Shown: positions 25,242 through 34,959, numbered from the stretch's first letter. The stretch is DNA of 64,000 nt from CAG-103 sp963627135 (GCA_963627135.1 CAVFZY010000015.1:9748-73747), one strand, 5' to 3'. A program made the numbers and translations. The notes: generated by a model not told the origin, from the letters alone.

Positions 25242-26819
25242 ATGAAAAAGAAACTTCTGAGCATCCTGCTCGTGCTGAGCCTGATGCTCGCGCTCGTCCC
25301 GGCGGCCTTCGCGGCGGACGAGGTGAGCGCCGAACTGGGAAGCGATGGCACAACGCTCACCTTCTCCGGCAGCGGCACGGCAACGGCCGACTGCTGGGAC
25401 GGCGACTGGACCGCCGTTACGCACATTGCCCTCGGGTTTAACATCAGCGGCATCGCCGAGGATGTGCTGGCCCGCTGCGTCAACCTCGTGTCCTTTGAGA
25501 CCATCAAGGGCAGCTGGTATCTCCGGACCTACAACGGCGGCCTCATCTCCGAGGACAGCAAGCAGATGCTGGCCGCGCCGAACAAGTGCACGGTCTATGA
25601 GATCCCCGACTTGGTGAATACCGTCAAGACGGGCGCGTTCCGCTACTGTCAGGGCCTGACGGCGGTCACGTTCCCGGCGAGCCTCACCACCATTGAGGCT
25701 CAGGCCTTCACCAGCTGCCTGAGCCTGACGGACGTTCAGCTGCCGGACGGCCTGAAGACGATCGGCGACTTTGCCTTTGCCGGCTGCGCCGCGCTGACGA
25801 GCGTGCTCATCCCGAAGAGCGTCACGCGCATCGGCGCGGGCGCCTTCACCGGCTGCACCGCGCTCACGGCCATCGACTACAGCGGCACCGAGGCCGAGTG
25901 GGCCCAGCTGACCAAGGGCGAGAACGCGCTGCCGGAGGGCGTGACCGTGAACTTCAACGCGCCCATCCACCACTACGGTTCCTGGATGGGCACGGACCCG
26001 CACTGCACGACCGAGGGCCAGCGCACCCGCACCTGCAAGGACGACGGCTGCGGTCACACGGAGGAAATGACACTCCCCGCCCGCGGCCACTACTTCGACG
26101 GCGGCCGTGTGACGACACCGGCGACGGAGACCACAACCGGCGTGCGCACCTATACCTGCAAGACCTACGGCTGCAATGCCACGCGCACCGAGGAGATCCC
26201 CAAGCTCACCCCGCAGGTGCCCGTGAGCGAGCGCTTTGACGACGTCGATCCCGACGGCTGGGCGTACGAGGACATTCAGTACTGCGTGGACCACAGCCTC
26301 ATGTCCGGCGTCGGCGGCCGGCGCTTCGCACCCGACGTCGTGATGACCCGCGCGCAGATCGTGCAGGTGCTCTATAACATCGAGGGCGAGCCGGCCGTCA
26401 CCGGCGAGACCCCGTTTACTGACCTCACGTCCGACTGGTATCAGAACGCGGTGCTCTGGGCGTACCAGACCGGCGTTGTGGCCGGCACGGGCGACGGTTC
26501 GACCTTCTCTCCCGACGACCCCGTCACGCGCGAGCAGACGGCCGTCATCCTCATGGAGTACGCCGACCGGGTGCTCGACAAGTACCATCCGAACCAGTAT
26601 GACCGGCTCTTCCCGTATCAGGACCGTGCGGACATCTCCGCCTATGCGCGCACGGCCATGAACTGGGCGGTGGACCACAATCTGTTCAGCGGCGTGCCGG
26701 GCCCGGGCGGCCTTTCGCTCAAGCCGCAGAGCGATGCCACTCGCGAGCAGATGGCCGTCATTCTGGCGCAGTTCTGCCGCGAGCTGAATGTCTGGAACGA
26801 CCCCATCACACTCGCCTGA
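25242..26819 (+). CDS. Second secreted LRR/SLH surface protein, tandem paralogue
   Basis: 525 residues. The first ~24 codons, the signal peptide, match the preceding gene at the DNA level almost base for base; the mature part then diverges. Fewer LRR_5 units (~110-230, e.g. LTDVQLPDGLKTIGDFAFAG) precede a Cys-rich spacer (CKDDGCGH, CKTYGCN) and three SLH modules. The third SLH module (ADISAYARTAMNWAVDHNLF) differs from that of its neighbours. Start ATG after AAAGGAG. Confidence 0.9.
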   Translation: MKKKLLSILLVLSLMLALVPAAFAADEVSAELGSDGTTLTFSGSGTATADCWDGDWTAVTHIALGFNISGIAEDVLARCVNLVSFETIKGSWYLRTYNGGLISEDSKQMLAAPNKCTVYEIPDLVNTVKTGAFRYCQGLTAVTFPASLTTIEAQAFTSCLSLTDVQLPDGLKTIGDFAFAGCAALTSVLIPKSVTRIGAGAFTGCTALTAIDYSGTEAEWAQLTKGENALPEGVTVNFNAPIHHYGSWMGTDPHCTTEGQRTRTCKDDGCGHTEEMTLPARGHYFDGGRVTTPATETTTGVRTYTCKTYGCNATRTEEIPKLTPQVPVSERFDDVDPDGWAYEDIQYCVDHSLMSGVGGRRFAPDVVMTRAQIVQVLYNIEGEPAVTGETPFTDLTSDWYQNAVLWAYQTGVVAGTGDGSTFSPDDPVTREQTAVILMEYADRVLDKYHPNQYDRLFPYQDRADISAYARTAMNWAVDHNLFSGVPGPGGLSLKPQSDATREQMAVILAQFCRELNVWNDPITLA

Positions 26820-26835
26820 CCCGCATCCGTCTTTC

Positions 26836-26868
26836 GACCGGTGTCCCGTTTGGGACGCCGGTTTTTTG
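26836..26868 (+). terminator. Terminator of the second SLH/LRR gene
   Basis: ACCGGTGTCCCG-TTT-GGGACGCCGGT followed by TTTTTG; resembles the terminator after argH. Confidence 0.85.
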
Positions 26869-26895
26869 CGCGGCGGGACAGGATACAATCTCCGG

Positions 26896-26924
26896 TTGCA
26901 AAGCTGTGTGCGAAATGATACAAT
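26896..26924 (+). promoter_or_regulatory. Promoter of the TetR-type regulator
   Basis: TTGCAA, 17 bases, TACAAT. Confidence 0.75.
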
Positions 26925-26964
26925 TCTTTTAAACAATTGCGGATGTACAGAAGGAGTGAGGCGT

Positions 26965-27543
26965 ATGGGCGAGACCATCCGGAGCAAACAAAACCAGCTC
27001 ACCCGGGACGAGATCTACAGCAGCTTTCTTGATCTGCTGGAGCAAAAGCCGGCCGAGACCATCAAGGTCACGGACGTCTGCAAGCGCGCGGGTATCAGCC
27101 GCGGGACTTTTTACCGCTATTATCTCGATGTTGCTGACCTCTCGGCGGACGTTGATGGATGGTATGCCCGGCTGCTCACGCCGTATATCGAGCGGCTGTT
27201 TTCCTTCGCCGAGCGCGACCGAACGGTGTCGCTGTCCATCCTTACGGAGCTGATGCAGCAGCTGACCGCGCACCCGAAATACTGCCGGGTCCTCCTCTGT
27301 ACGGAGCGCGGTGAGGCAGCGCGTGCACAGGCACGCGCGCTGATCTATGCGCACTACCGGCAGTGGCTGGCTGCCTACCATCCGGAAATCGAGCCCGAGC
27401 AGGCGCTCTACGGTATCGCTGCTTCATCGCACGGCGGTCTGGCTGTACTTCAGCGCTGGATCGAAAACGGCTTTCGTGAGACGCCGGAGCAATTGCTGAA
27501 CTATTTTCCGCGTATGAAGCAGACAGGACATGACACTGTGTAA
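26965..27543 (+). CDS. TetR/AcrR-family transcriptional regulator
   Basis: 192 residues. N-terminal TetR helix-turn-helix with TIKVTDVCKRAGISRGTFYRYY (~residues 28-50), and an all-helical ligand/dimer domain. It sits between two SLH surface genes on the same strand and has its own promoter and a very strong terminator. Control of the neighbouring surface genes is possible but not shown. Start ATG after AAGGAG. Confidence 0.88.
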   Translation: MGETIRSKQNQLTRDEIYSSFLDLLEQKPAETIKVTDVCKRAGISRGTFYRYYLDVADLSADVDGWYARLLTPYIERLFSFAERDRTVSLSILTELMQQLTAHPKYCRVLLCTERGEAARAQARALIYAHYRQWLAAYHPEIEPEQALYGIAASSHGGLAVLQRWIENGFRETPEQLLNYFPRMKQTGHDTV

Positions 27544-27564
27544 CACTTTCTGAAAACGTGTAAG

Positions 27565-27621
27565 AATCGCACATATTTTGAACATTTTTTAAAATTATGT
27601 TCAAAATATGTGCGATTTTTG
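27565..27621 (+). terminator. Very strong AT-rich terminator after the TetR-type gene
   Basis: Perfect 21-bp arms (27565-27585 and 27597-27617) with an 11-base AT loop, then TTT. It is the only AT-rich long hairpin in this GC-rich region. Confidence 0.8.
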
Positions 27622-27633
27622 CGAAATCGTCAG

Positions 27634-27662
27634 TTGATTCATAAATAAAGAACGGTTACAAT
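27634..27662 (+). promoter_or_regulatory. Promoter of the third SLH gene
   Basis: TTGATT, 17 bases, TACAAT. Confidence 0.75.
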
Positions 27663-27707
27663 GTGGTTACATTCTCACGAATTTACCTGAAAGGAGCACA
27701 TTTGCTT

Positions 27708-30467
27708 ATGAAGACCCGCACACGCAAGCTCCTGACCCTGCTGTTGGTAGCGGCTATGGTCATGAGTCTGATGGTCCCGGCACTCGCGGTCGATACTGCG
27801 TACTCCGCGACCCCCTATACCTACGACGCCGGAGACTACACCTTCGGTAAAATTTCGCACCCGAACAGTGCACCAGGCCAGGCGGACGGCCTGGTCGATT
27901 ACACCGGTAACGGTACCGTAGCCGTGACTGGAAGCACCGACGCCGCTGCTGGCCAGGGCGACCGCGGCCAGAGCTATTCCTGGTCTGCTATGGCCTACGG
28001 CGACTATGTCTATGTCGGCACCTGCTATGCCGCCATGGGGCAGACGCTCACAGCGATGGATACCGTTATGGGCCACGATTTTGATGAGGAGACCATGCGT
28101 GCAGAACTCAACGCCATCTTCAACGGAACGTTCTTCTACGGCCAGGACGACGGCGCCGACTCCAAGGGTATTCTCGTAAAGGTCAATGTGCACACCGGTG
28201 AGATGACGCTGCTCATGTCCCAGTCGCTCAACGGCATCGCGCCGTTGTTCCGCAATGCCATCTGCTACAAAGACAAGCTCTATTTCTGCGGCAGTGTCAA
28301 CACCAACGGCCGCGGTGGGCTGCCGAGCGTCTATGAGATCGACCCGAGCGACGACAGCATCACCTGCGTCTACGAGGGCCTGTCAAATATGCAGGAATAC
28401 GCGCAGGCGTACAAGGCCGGCGTCTGCACCGGCATCCGCGGCATGGCGGTCTATGACGGCAAGCTCGTCATCAGCAACGTCGGCATCGACGGCGGCTATC
28501 TGCTCATCAGCGACGATCCGTCGCAGGGCTTCACGAAGATCGCTACGCAGGCAGACCTCTATAATTATCCCGCCGTGCACTATGTCGACAGCGTTTACGG
28601 CGGCGGCATCTGGGAGATCGTCGAGTACAACGGCAGCCTCTATGTCGCCATGTGCACCGGCACGCCCGCCACGCGCGTGGGCGACAACATGCGCTCGTTC
28701 GCCATTGTGCGCGGCAACTGCTCCGGCGACTGGAGCGACCCCAACGCATGGACGTGGACACCGGTCGTGGGCGATCAGGCTGATGGTGCGAAGTACACCT
28801 TCGGTATCGACCCGGAACGCACCCGCGCTGCGGCCTGCAACATGTGTATTTATGACGGTTATCTCTACATCGGCGAGTACAACGATGAGGAGATCCCGCT
28901 CGAGGAGCTCATGTTCAGCCAGGACTTTGGCTTCCTCGCGCGCAACCTTGAGCAGTCTGTCAACCTCTACCGTATGTCCATCGGATCTGACGGCACTGAG
29001 CAGATGGAGCTCGTCGTCGGCGAGCCGACGGATATGTTCCCGGCTGGCGGCATCCTGTGCCAGGAGTCCGGCTTCGGTGACTATGAAAACCAGTATTTCT
29101 GGCAGTCGAAGGTGTTCGACGGTAAGCTCTTTCTCGGCACATTCGACACCAGCTCTCTGCTGCACCCGCTCGGTCAGTTCACCAACGGTGACCTCCTGAA
29201 GATGTCACGCGAGGAGTGGGCCAGCCAGCTTGGTTACCTCAAGGTGCTGATCAAACTCCTGCTGAATAAGAACCAGTCCGGCGACGGCACGCTGCTGGCC
29301 GCTGAACCCGTGGACGCGGACGCTGCTATTGACGCTGCCGTCGAAGCGGTCAACGACGAGAACCCTGAACTCTACTCGCTCACCGACGTGCAATACACCA
29401 CGCTGCGTCAGGCACTGCAGGACGGAACCTATACTGCATATTACAGCCTGTCCACGCTGAGCAGCCTGAACCAGCTCAACAGCCTGCTTGCTCAGCTGAC
29501 CGATCTTGTCGAAACGAACGATATTTCGGGCTTCGTTGAGATCTATCAGCAGGCCAACGACCTGTACGCGAGCCTCAGCGACAAGCTGCCCGATGCGCTC
29601 AAGAAGCTTTATGAAGTGCTTGTGCGCGTGACCGAGCTGGAAAACATGAAAGATCTTGTCATCTGCCTCAACAAGCTCTCGACCGCTACGCGCGGCTTCG
29701 GCCTGTACGCCATCACGTCCGACGACGGCCAGCTTTCGCTCGAAACGCTCACGCGCGACGGCTTCGGCGACCCGTACAACCACGGCCTGCGTATCTTCGC
29801 CACGAACGATGAGCAGGGGTGGATGGTTATCGGAACGGCCAACCCCTTCATGGGTACACAGCTCTGGCGCACGACCGTGGAAACGTCTGACCCGATGAGC
29901 CGCTTTACCGATCTGGACCCGGATAACTGGGCCTATTCCGGCATCGCCTATTGCGTGCAGAACGGACTCATGACCGGCACGAGTGACACAACGTTCTTGC
30001 CGGACGGTGTGACCACGCGTGCGCAGATCGTGCAGATCCTCTATAACCTCGCGGGCGAACCGGCCGTCAACGGCACGACGCCGTTCACCGACCTGACGAA
30101 TGACTGGTATCAGGATGCGGTGCTCTGGGCGTACCAGACCGGCGTCGTGGCCGGCACGTCGGACACGACCTTCTCACCGGAAGCGCCTGTCACGCGTGAG
30201 CAGATCGCTGTCATCCTTATGGAGTTTGCCTCAAAGGTCCTTCAGTTCGAGAGCGGTGAGACTCCGGCGGATCTTTCGGCGTTCCCGGATGGGGCGGACG
30301 TATCCGACTGGGCGCAGGCCGCCATGGCTGACGCCGTGGCGCTCGGCATCCTCAGCGGCGCCGAGATCGACGGCGCGCTCTGGCTCCTGCCGCAGGGTCA
30401 GGCTACCCGCGCGCAGGTCGCGACCCTTCTTAAGGGCTTCTGTGAGGCCATTGTTTACGCGCAGTAA
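27708..30467 (+). CDS. Large SLH-anchored surface protein with propeller-like N-terminal region
   Basis: 919 residues. Signal peptide MKTRTRKLLTLLLVAAMVMS...ALA. Residues ~60-500 contain repeated short beta segments of the form G-x-LY/Y-h-G (DYVYVGTCY, DKLYFCGS, GSLYVAMC, GYLYIGEY, GKLFLGTF), suggesting a beta-propeller or Kelch-like fold. Residues ~530-680 look helical. Three SLH modules (~740-919) anchor the protein; the last matches that of 23423-25090 almost completely. Ligand unknown. Start ATG after AAAGGAG, 11 bases upstream. Confidence 0.85.
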   Translation: MKTRTRKLLTLLLVAAMVMSLMVPALAVDTAYSATPYTYDAGDYTFGKISHPNSAPGQADGLVDYTGNGTVAVTGSTDAAAGQGDRGQSYSWSAMAYGDYVYVGTCYAAMGQTLTAMDTVMGHDFDEETMRAELNAIFNGTFFYGQDDGADSKGILVKVNVHTGEMTLLMSQSLNGIAPLFRNAICYKDKLYFCGSVNTNGRGGLPSVYEIDPSDDSITCVYEGLSNMQEYAQAYKAGVCTGIRGMAVYDGKLVISNVGIDGGYLLISDDPSQGFTKIATQADLYNYPAVHYVDSVYGGGIWEIVEYNGSLYVAMCTGTPATRVGDNMRSFAIVRGNCSGDWSDPNAWTWTPVVGDQADGAKYTFGIDPERTRAAACNMCIYDGYLYIGEYNDEEIPLEELMFSQDFGFLARNLEQSVNLYRMSIGSDGTEQMELVVGEPTDMFPAGGILCQESGFGDYENQYFWQSKVFDGKLFLGTFDTSSLLHPLGQFTNGDLLKMSREEWASQLGYLKVLIKLLLNKNQSGDGTLLAAEPVDADAAIDAAVEAVNDENPELYSLTDVQYTTLRQALQDGTYTAYYSLSTLSSLNQLNSLLAQLTDLVETNDISGFVEIYQQANDLYASLSDKLPDALKKLYEVLVRVTELENMKDLVICLNKLSTATRGFGLYAITSDDGQLSLETLTRDGFGDPYNHGLRIFATNDEQGWMVIGTANPFMGTQLWRTTVETSDPMSRFTDLDPDNWAYSGIAYCVQNGLMTGTSDTTFLPDGVTTRAQIVQILYNLAGEPAVNGTTPFTDLTNDWYQDAVLWAYQTGVVAGTSDTTFSPEAPVTREQIAVILMEFASKVLQFESGETPADLSAFPDGADVSDWAQAAMADAVALGILSGAEIDGALWLLPQGQATRAQVATLLKGFCEAIVYAQ

Positions 30468-30481
30468 GATCACGGCTTTTT

Positions 30482-30520
30482 GTGCATCCGCGCCGAAAAC
30501 GGCGCGGATGCATGTTTTTG
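30482..30520 (+). terminator. Terminator of the third SLH gene
   Basis: TGCATCCGCGCCG-AAAA-CGGCGCGGATGCA followed by TGTTTTTG. Confidence 0.9.
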
Positions 30521-30606
30521 CGGGCACTTAATTTTTCTTAAAGAGGCCCAAAGCCTCTGGGCGAAGACGGCCCGGATGTGTTAGGATAGACCCCAGAGGT
30601 GATACC

Positions 30607-31308
30607 ATGGAAAACCTGGAGACCCCCGTCCGCATCCTCGTCGTGGATGACGAGCCGGACATCCGCAATATTTTGCATATCCTGCTCTCGTCGCGCGGCT
30701 ACGAGGTTGACGAGGCCGAAAACGGCCTGCGCGCCGTGGAGCTTGTGCGCGCGCAGCCGGACTATGATCTCATTATATTGGACATCATGATGCCAGGCAT
30801 GGACGGCGTGGCTGCCTGCACGGAGATCCGGCAGCACAGCGTCGCGCCGATCCTGTTTCTCACGGCGAAGGCCCAGCCCGCCGACATGAGCGACGCCTAC
30901 GGCAGCGGCGGCGACGATTATCTCATCAAGCCCTTTTCCAACCACGAGCTGTTCCTGCGGGTCGATTCACTCATCCGGCGCTACCGCGTCTACCACGGCA
31001 AGGGCGACGCGCCGACGGTCATCGACGCGCTCGAGATCAACCGCGAAAAGGGCACCGTGTGCAAAAACGGCCGCGCCGTCGAGATGACCAAGACGGAGTT
31101 TGAGCTGCTGCAGTACCTCATCGCCAACCGCGGCGCGGCCGTGTCCGCGCGCAAGCTCTATGAGGATGTCTGGCACGAGAAGTTCCTGCCCAGCTCCGCC
31201 AACACCGTCATGGTGCACATCCTCAAGCTGCGTAAGAAACTCGAGGATGACCCGGCCAACCCGACCCTCATCCGCACGGTCTGGGGAAAGGGGTATCAGA
31301 TTGATTAG
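30607..31308 (+). CDS. OmpR/PhoB-family response regulator (VanR-like)
   Basis: 233 residues. Receiver domain with acidic DDE (13-15 region), phospho-acceptor D59 (LIILDIMMPGMDG) and KPF lysine. The winged-helix DNA-binding domain from ~135 has the EFELLQYL and RTVWGKGYQID segments. The kinase gene overlaps its end by eight bases. TAGGAT at 30582-30587 may be its -10; no good -35 is seen. It lies just downstream of the surface-protein cluster, so an envelope stimulus is plausible. Confidence 0.94.
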   Translation: MENLETPVRILVVDDEPDIRNILHILLSSRGYEVDEAENGLRAVELVRAQPDYDLIILDIMMPGMDGVAACTEIRQHSVAPILFLTAKAQPADMSDAYGSGGDDYLIKPFSNHELFLRVDSLIRRYRVYHGKGDAPTVIDALEINREKGTVCKNGRAVEMTKTEFELLQYLIANRGAAVSARKLYEDVWHEKFLPSSANTVMVHILKLRKKLEDDPANPTLIRTVWGKGYQID

Positions 31309-32626
31309 AAAGTGGCGCTCGTCGATCAATGCGCGCATGATCTTCGTACTTATCGCTGCACTGGTCGTGGGTGTGATGTGCTATTTCGGTGTGGACGCAC
31401 TCGGTGTTGCGGCGATCGACCGCTGGTACCTGAGCGACGACGCCGTCGCGGCGCGCAACCTGGAGCACCAGCGCAGCCTGCAGCAGTTCGTGTGGGACGG
31501 CGGCGTTTCGTCGCGCGACACGGAGGCCATCGAGCAGTGGTCACGCAATGAGAAAAGCGCCAGTGTCATCGTCTATCAGGCAAGCGGCGGCCCCTATGAG
31601 GCCGGTGCCTGGGGCACGAGCGAATTACTCGAGGACACAACGCAAAATGATATCAGTAATCTCGGCTACAGCTTCTGTCTCCTGCAGTTTGCCGACGGGG
31701 AATGCCGTGTCGCTGTGTGCGACTATTCCGAGCAGTGGCTCTACGGCTATGTGCAGCTTGGTGCGCTCGCGCTGGCGTTTCTAATCTATTCGTGCATCTC
31801 CATCGGTTTTGCGCGGCGGTTCACGCGGCGCGTCACGCGCCTGTCGGAGGCCGTCAGCGCGGCCGGCGCGCTCAACCAGACGATCCCCATCGTCGGCACA
31901 GACGAGCTCGCGCGGCTGGCGGCCAGCGTCAACACCATGCGCGACATGATCCTGGAGCGCACACGCAATGAGCAGACTGCCTGGCAGGCCAACAGCGACC
32001 TCATCACCGCCATGTCGCACGACATCCGCAACCCCCTCACGTCACTCATCGGCTATCTGGAACTGCTCGAGATGAGCCAGGACCGCCTGCCGGAGGACCT
32101 GCGCAGCTATGTGTTCGCCAGCCGCGACAAGGCCTATCAGCTCAAGGACCTGACCGGGGAGATGTTCCGGTATTTTCTCGTGTTCAGCCGCGGCGAGCAG
32201 GAAACGCACCCCGAGTCCTACGACGCGCAGATCCTCTGCGTGCAGCTGCTCGGCGAGTGCGCGGCCGAGCTGCGCAGCCGGGGCTTTGATGTCAACCTCC
32301 TGCCGCTGACCACGCCCTGTACCGTCACGACCGACGTGCAGATGCTCAAGCGCGTGACGGATAATCTGCTCTCGAACATCGAAAAATACGCCGACCCCGC
32401 CGCGCGCCTGACCATTCTGGCTGAGTGCGAGGGTGGGCGGCTGCACGTCTGCTTTGCAAACCGCGCGCGCAGGGAGCTTGCACGCGTGGAGAGCAACCAC
32501 ATCGGCCTACGCACGTGCGAGGCGATTTTGAAGCTGCTCGGCGGCCAGTTTTTCACGCATTGCGTGGGCGATGATTTCTCGGCTGAGTTCGTCCTGCCGG
32601 TCACGCCGCCAGACGGTAAGACCTGA
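31301..32626 (+). CDS. Membrane sensor histidine kinase, partner of the response regulator
   Basis: 441 residues. TM1 at ~12-35, extracytoplasmic sensor of about 110 residues, TM2 at ~150-170, HAMP to ~225, HisKA with H240 (MSHDIRNPLTSLIGYLELL), then HATPase with N-box NLLSNIEKYA. The usual DxGxG G1 box is not evident; a VESNHIGLRTCEAI segment occupies the end, as in some VanS-like clostridial kinases. Starts at TTG 31301, eight bases inside the regulator gene with AAAGGGG upstream. The open frame reaches further upstream only as an out-of-frame shadow of the regulator. Confidence 0.92.
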   Translation: MIRKWRSSINARMIFVLIAALVVGVMCYFGVDALGVAAIDRWYLSDDAVAARNLEHQRSLQQFVWDGGVSSRDTEAIEQWSRNEKSASVIVYQASGGPYEAGAWGTSELLEDTTQNDISNLGYSFCLLQFADGECRVAVCDYSEQWLYGYVQLGALALAFLIYSCISIGFARRFTRRVTRLSEAVSAAGALNQTIPIVGTDELARLAASVNTMRDMILERTRNEQTAWQANSDLITAMSHDIRNPLTSLIGYLELLEMSQDRLPEDLRSYVFASRDKAYQLKDLTGEMFRYFLVFSRGEQETHPESYDAQILCVQLLGECAAELRSRGFDVNLLPLTTPCTVTTDVQMLKRVTDNLLSNIEKYADPAARLTILAECEGGRLHVCFANRARRELARVESNHIGLRTCEAILKLLGGQFFTHCVGDDFSAEFVLPVTPPDGKT

Positions 32627-32637
32627 ACGGCGTATGT

Positions 32638-32667
32638 GCCCCCGGCTACGGCCGGGGGCTTTTTTGC
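32638..32667 (+). terminator. Terminator of the two-component operon
   Basis: GCCCCCGGC-TAC-GGCCGGGGGC followed by TTTTTTG. Confidence 0.9.
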
Positions 32668-32693
32668 CGCAGGAAAATCGACCGGAATGTCCC

Positions 32694-32722
32694 TTGACCG
32701 TTTCCGGAATTTCGGATATGAT
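32694..32722 (+). promoter_or_regulatory. Promoter of the cardiolipin synthase gene
   Basis: TTGACC, 17 bases, TATGAT. Confidence 0.8.
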
Positions 32723-32754
32723 AGAAAGATAACAACACGGAAGGAGGTGCGCGC

Positions 32755-34347
32755 GTGCACAACGACTGGTTCGAGGACGACAATGAGATCCGCCTGCTGC
32801 GCCGCGGCAAGCGCCGGCTGCTGGACATCGTGTTCGGCCGCACGATGGTCATCACGCTGCTGCTCGTGCTGCAGATCGCCATCATGGTGCTCGGCGCGCA
32901 CTATCTCGGCCGCTACTACCCCGCGCTGACGATCGTCCTGCGCGTGCTGAGCGTCGTGGTCATCATCTACCTCGTCAACAAGTCCGGCAGTGCGACGACG
33001 AAGATCACCTGGATCATCCTCGTCATGGCGCTGCCCGCGTTCGGCGTGCTGCTGTACCTGTTCGTGCAGCTCGATATCGGCCACCGCTACGCCAACCGCC
33101 GCGTGCAGGAGAGTATCCTCAGCACCGTACAGTACGTCCCGCGCCAGACCGAGCTCATGGCCCGCCTGCGTACCGAGCTGCCCGAGTTGCACAACCTCGC
33201 CGAGTATACGCTGCGCTCCGGCGACTACCCCGTGTATGAAAACACCGCCGTCACCTACTACCCCATGGGTCAGAATAAGATCGGCGCGCTCATCGAGGCG
33301 CTGCAGTCGGCCGAGCACTTCATCTTCCTTGAGTATTTCATCATCGAGGAGGGCGACGTCTGGGGCCGTATCCTGAAAATTCTGGAGGAGCGGGTGCGCG
33401 CCGGGGTCGAGGTGCGCGTGCTCTATGACGGCACGTGCACGTTCTACCGCCTGCCGTACGGCTACCCCAAGCGCATGGAGGCGCTCGGCATCCGCTGCAA
33501 GATGTTCGCGCCGCTGCGCCCGCTCGTGAGCACGTATTATAATAACCGCGACCACCGCAAGATCGCCATTATCGACGGGCGCGTCGGCTTCACTGGCGGC
33601 GTGAACCTCGCCGATGAATACGCGAATCTCGTGAGCGTCTACGGTGTGTGGAAGGACACGGCCGTGCGCTTGGGGGGCGAGGCTGTGCGCTCGCTCACGC
33701 TCATGTTCCTGCAGATGTGGGGCATGGACGAGCGCGAGCCGGACACCGACTCCTACGGCCGCTATCTCCATGTGCCCCAGCGGCTGCTGCCGGAAGCCTC
33801 AGGCTACGTCCTGCCGTATGCCGACAGCCCGCTCGACGATGAGCGCGTGGGCGAGTGCGTGTATCTCGACATCCTCAACCACGCCGAGCGCTATGTGCGC
33901 ATCATGACCCCGTACCTCATCCTCGACGAGACGATGGTCATGGCGCTCACGTTCGCGGCCAAGCGCGGTGTGGATGTGGAGCTCATTTTGCCGCACGTGC
34001 CGGATAAAAAGTTTGCCTTTGCCCTCGCCAAGGGACACTACCGCGAGCTGCTCGACGCCGGGGTGAAAATTTACGAGTACACGCCCGGCTTCGTGCACGC
34101 GAAGGTGTTCGTCAGCGACGACCGCAAGGCTGTCGTCGGCACGATCAATCTCGATTACCGCAGCCTGTACCTGCACTTTGAAGACGCGGTGTATCTCTAT
34201 GACTGTCCGTGCATCCAGGACATTGTGGCGGACTTCGACGCCACGCGCGCCCAGTCGCAGATCGTCACGCACGGCGACCTTGCGCGCATCCCGCTGCACA
34301 CACGCATCGCGGCCGCGCTGCTCAAGCTTGTCGCGCCGCTTATGTAA
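32755..34347 (+). CDS. cls: Cardiolipin synthase
   Basis: Makes cardiolipin from two phosphatidylglycerols at the membrane. 530 residues. Two N-terminal hydrophobic helices (~30-85) and two phospholipase D HKD motifs (HRKIAIIDGRVGFTGG and HAKVFVSDDRKAVVGTINLD). Start is GTG at 32755 with AAGGAGG seven bases upstream. The DJ-1-like gene follows after 28 bases, probably in the same transcript. Confidence 0.96.
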   Translation: MHNDWFEDDNEIRLLRRGKRRLLDIVFGRTMVITLLLVLQIAIMVLGAHYLGRYYPALTIVLRVLSVVVIIYLVNKSGSATTKITWIILVMALPAFGVLLYLFVQLDIGHRYANRRVQESILSTVQYVPRQTELMARLRTELPELHNLAEYTLRSGDYPVYENTAVTYYPMGQNKIGALIEALQSAEHFIFLEYFIIEEGDVWGRILKILEERVRAGVEVRVLYDGTCTFYRLPYGYPKRMEALGIRCKMFAPLRPLVSTYYNNRDHRKIAIIDGRVGFTGGVNLADEYANLVSVYGVWKDTAVRLGGEAVRSLTLMFLQMWGMDEREPDTDSYGRYLHVPQRLLPEASGYVLPYADSPLDDERVGECVYLDILNHAERYVRIMTPYLILDETMVMALTFAAKRGVDVELILPHVPDKKFAFALAKGHYRELLDAGVKIYEYTPGFVHAKVFVSDDRKAVVGTINLDYRSLYLHFEDAVYLYDCPCIQDIVADFDATRAQSQIVTHGDLARIPLHTRIAAALLKLVAPLM

Positions 34348-34375
34348 TCGATTTTTTGAGAAAGGGGAACCCATC

Positions 34376-34927
34376 ATGTCCAAATGTTATCTGCTGTTTG
34401 CCGAGGGGCTCGAGGAGTGCGAGGGCCTCATCACGCTCGACATTCTCCGCCGCGCCGGACTGGAGACGTATACTGTGTCCGTTCAGGACGCACACACCGT
34501 CGTCGGCACGCACGGCGTGCCCATCACGTGCGACCGCACGCTGCCGGAGTTGCTGGCAGCGCCGCCGGAGCTCATTGTGCTCCCAGGCGGCATGCCCGGC
34601 ACGACGAATTTGGCCAAAAGCCCAGCCGTGGAGACGCTTGTGCGCCGCACGCTCGAGCATGGCGGCCGCGTGGCTGCCATCTGTGCCGCGCCGAGCGTGC
34701 TTGCGCAGTACGGCCTGCTCGCAGGCCGGCGCGCCACGTGCTATCCCGGCTTTGAGGAAAAATGCACCGGCGCGGACATGGTCGATGCCGATGTCGTCAC
34801 CGACGGACCGGTCACGACCGGCCGCGCCCTCGGCGCGGCGATCCCATTTGCGCTCGAGCTTGTGCGCCTGCTCACCGATGAGCAGACCGCCGCGCGCACG
34901 GCCGGGGAGATCGTCTGGCACACGTGA
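34376..34927 (+). CDS. DJ-1/PfpI (ThiJ)-family protein
   Basis: 183 residues. Flavodoxin-like fold with nucleophile-elbow Cys103 (AAICAAPSVLA) and the acidic residue segment EGLEECEG. Family members are glyoxalase/deglycase-like or redox chaperones; which applies here cannot be told. Start ATG after AAAGGGGAA, downstream of cls. The next gene has its own promoter. Confidence 0.9.
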   Translation: MSKCYLLFAEGLEECEGLITLDILRRAGLETYTVSVQDAHTVVGTHGVPITCDRTLPELLAAPPELIVLPGGMPGTTNLAKSPAVETLVRRTLEHGGRVAAICAAPSVLAQYGLLAGRRATCYPGFEEKCTGADMVDADVVTDGPVTTGRALGAAIPFALELVRLLTDEQTAARTAGEIVWHT

Positions 34928-34930
34928 CGG

Positions 34931-34959
34931 TTGACAACGCACACGCGCGTGCGTAAAAT
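34931..34959 (+). promoter_or_regulatory. Promoter of the second XRE gene with palindromic spacer
   Basis: TTGACA, 17 bases, TAAAAT. The spacer carries ACGCAC...GTGCGT (34937-34954), a possible autorepressor operator. Confidence 0.7.
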
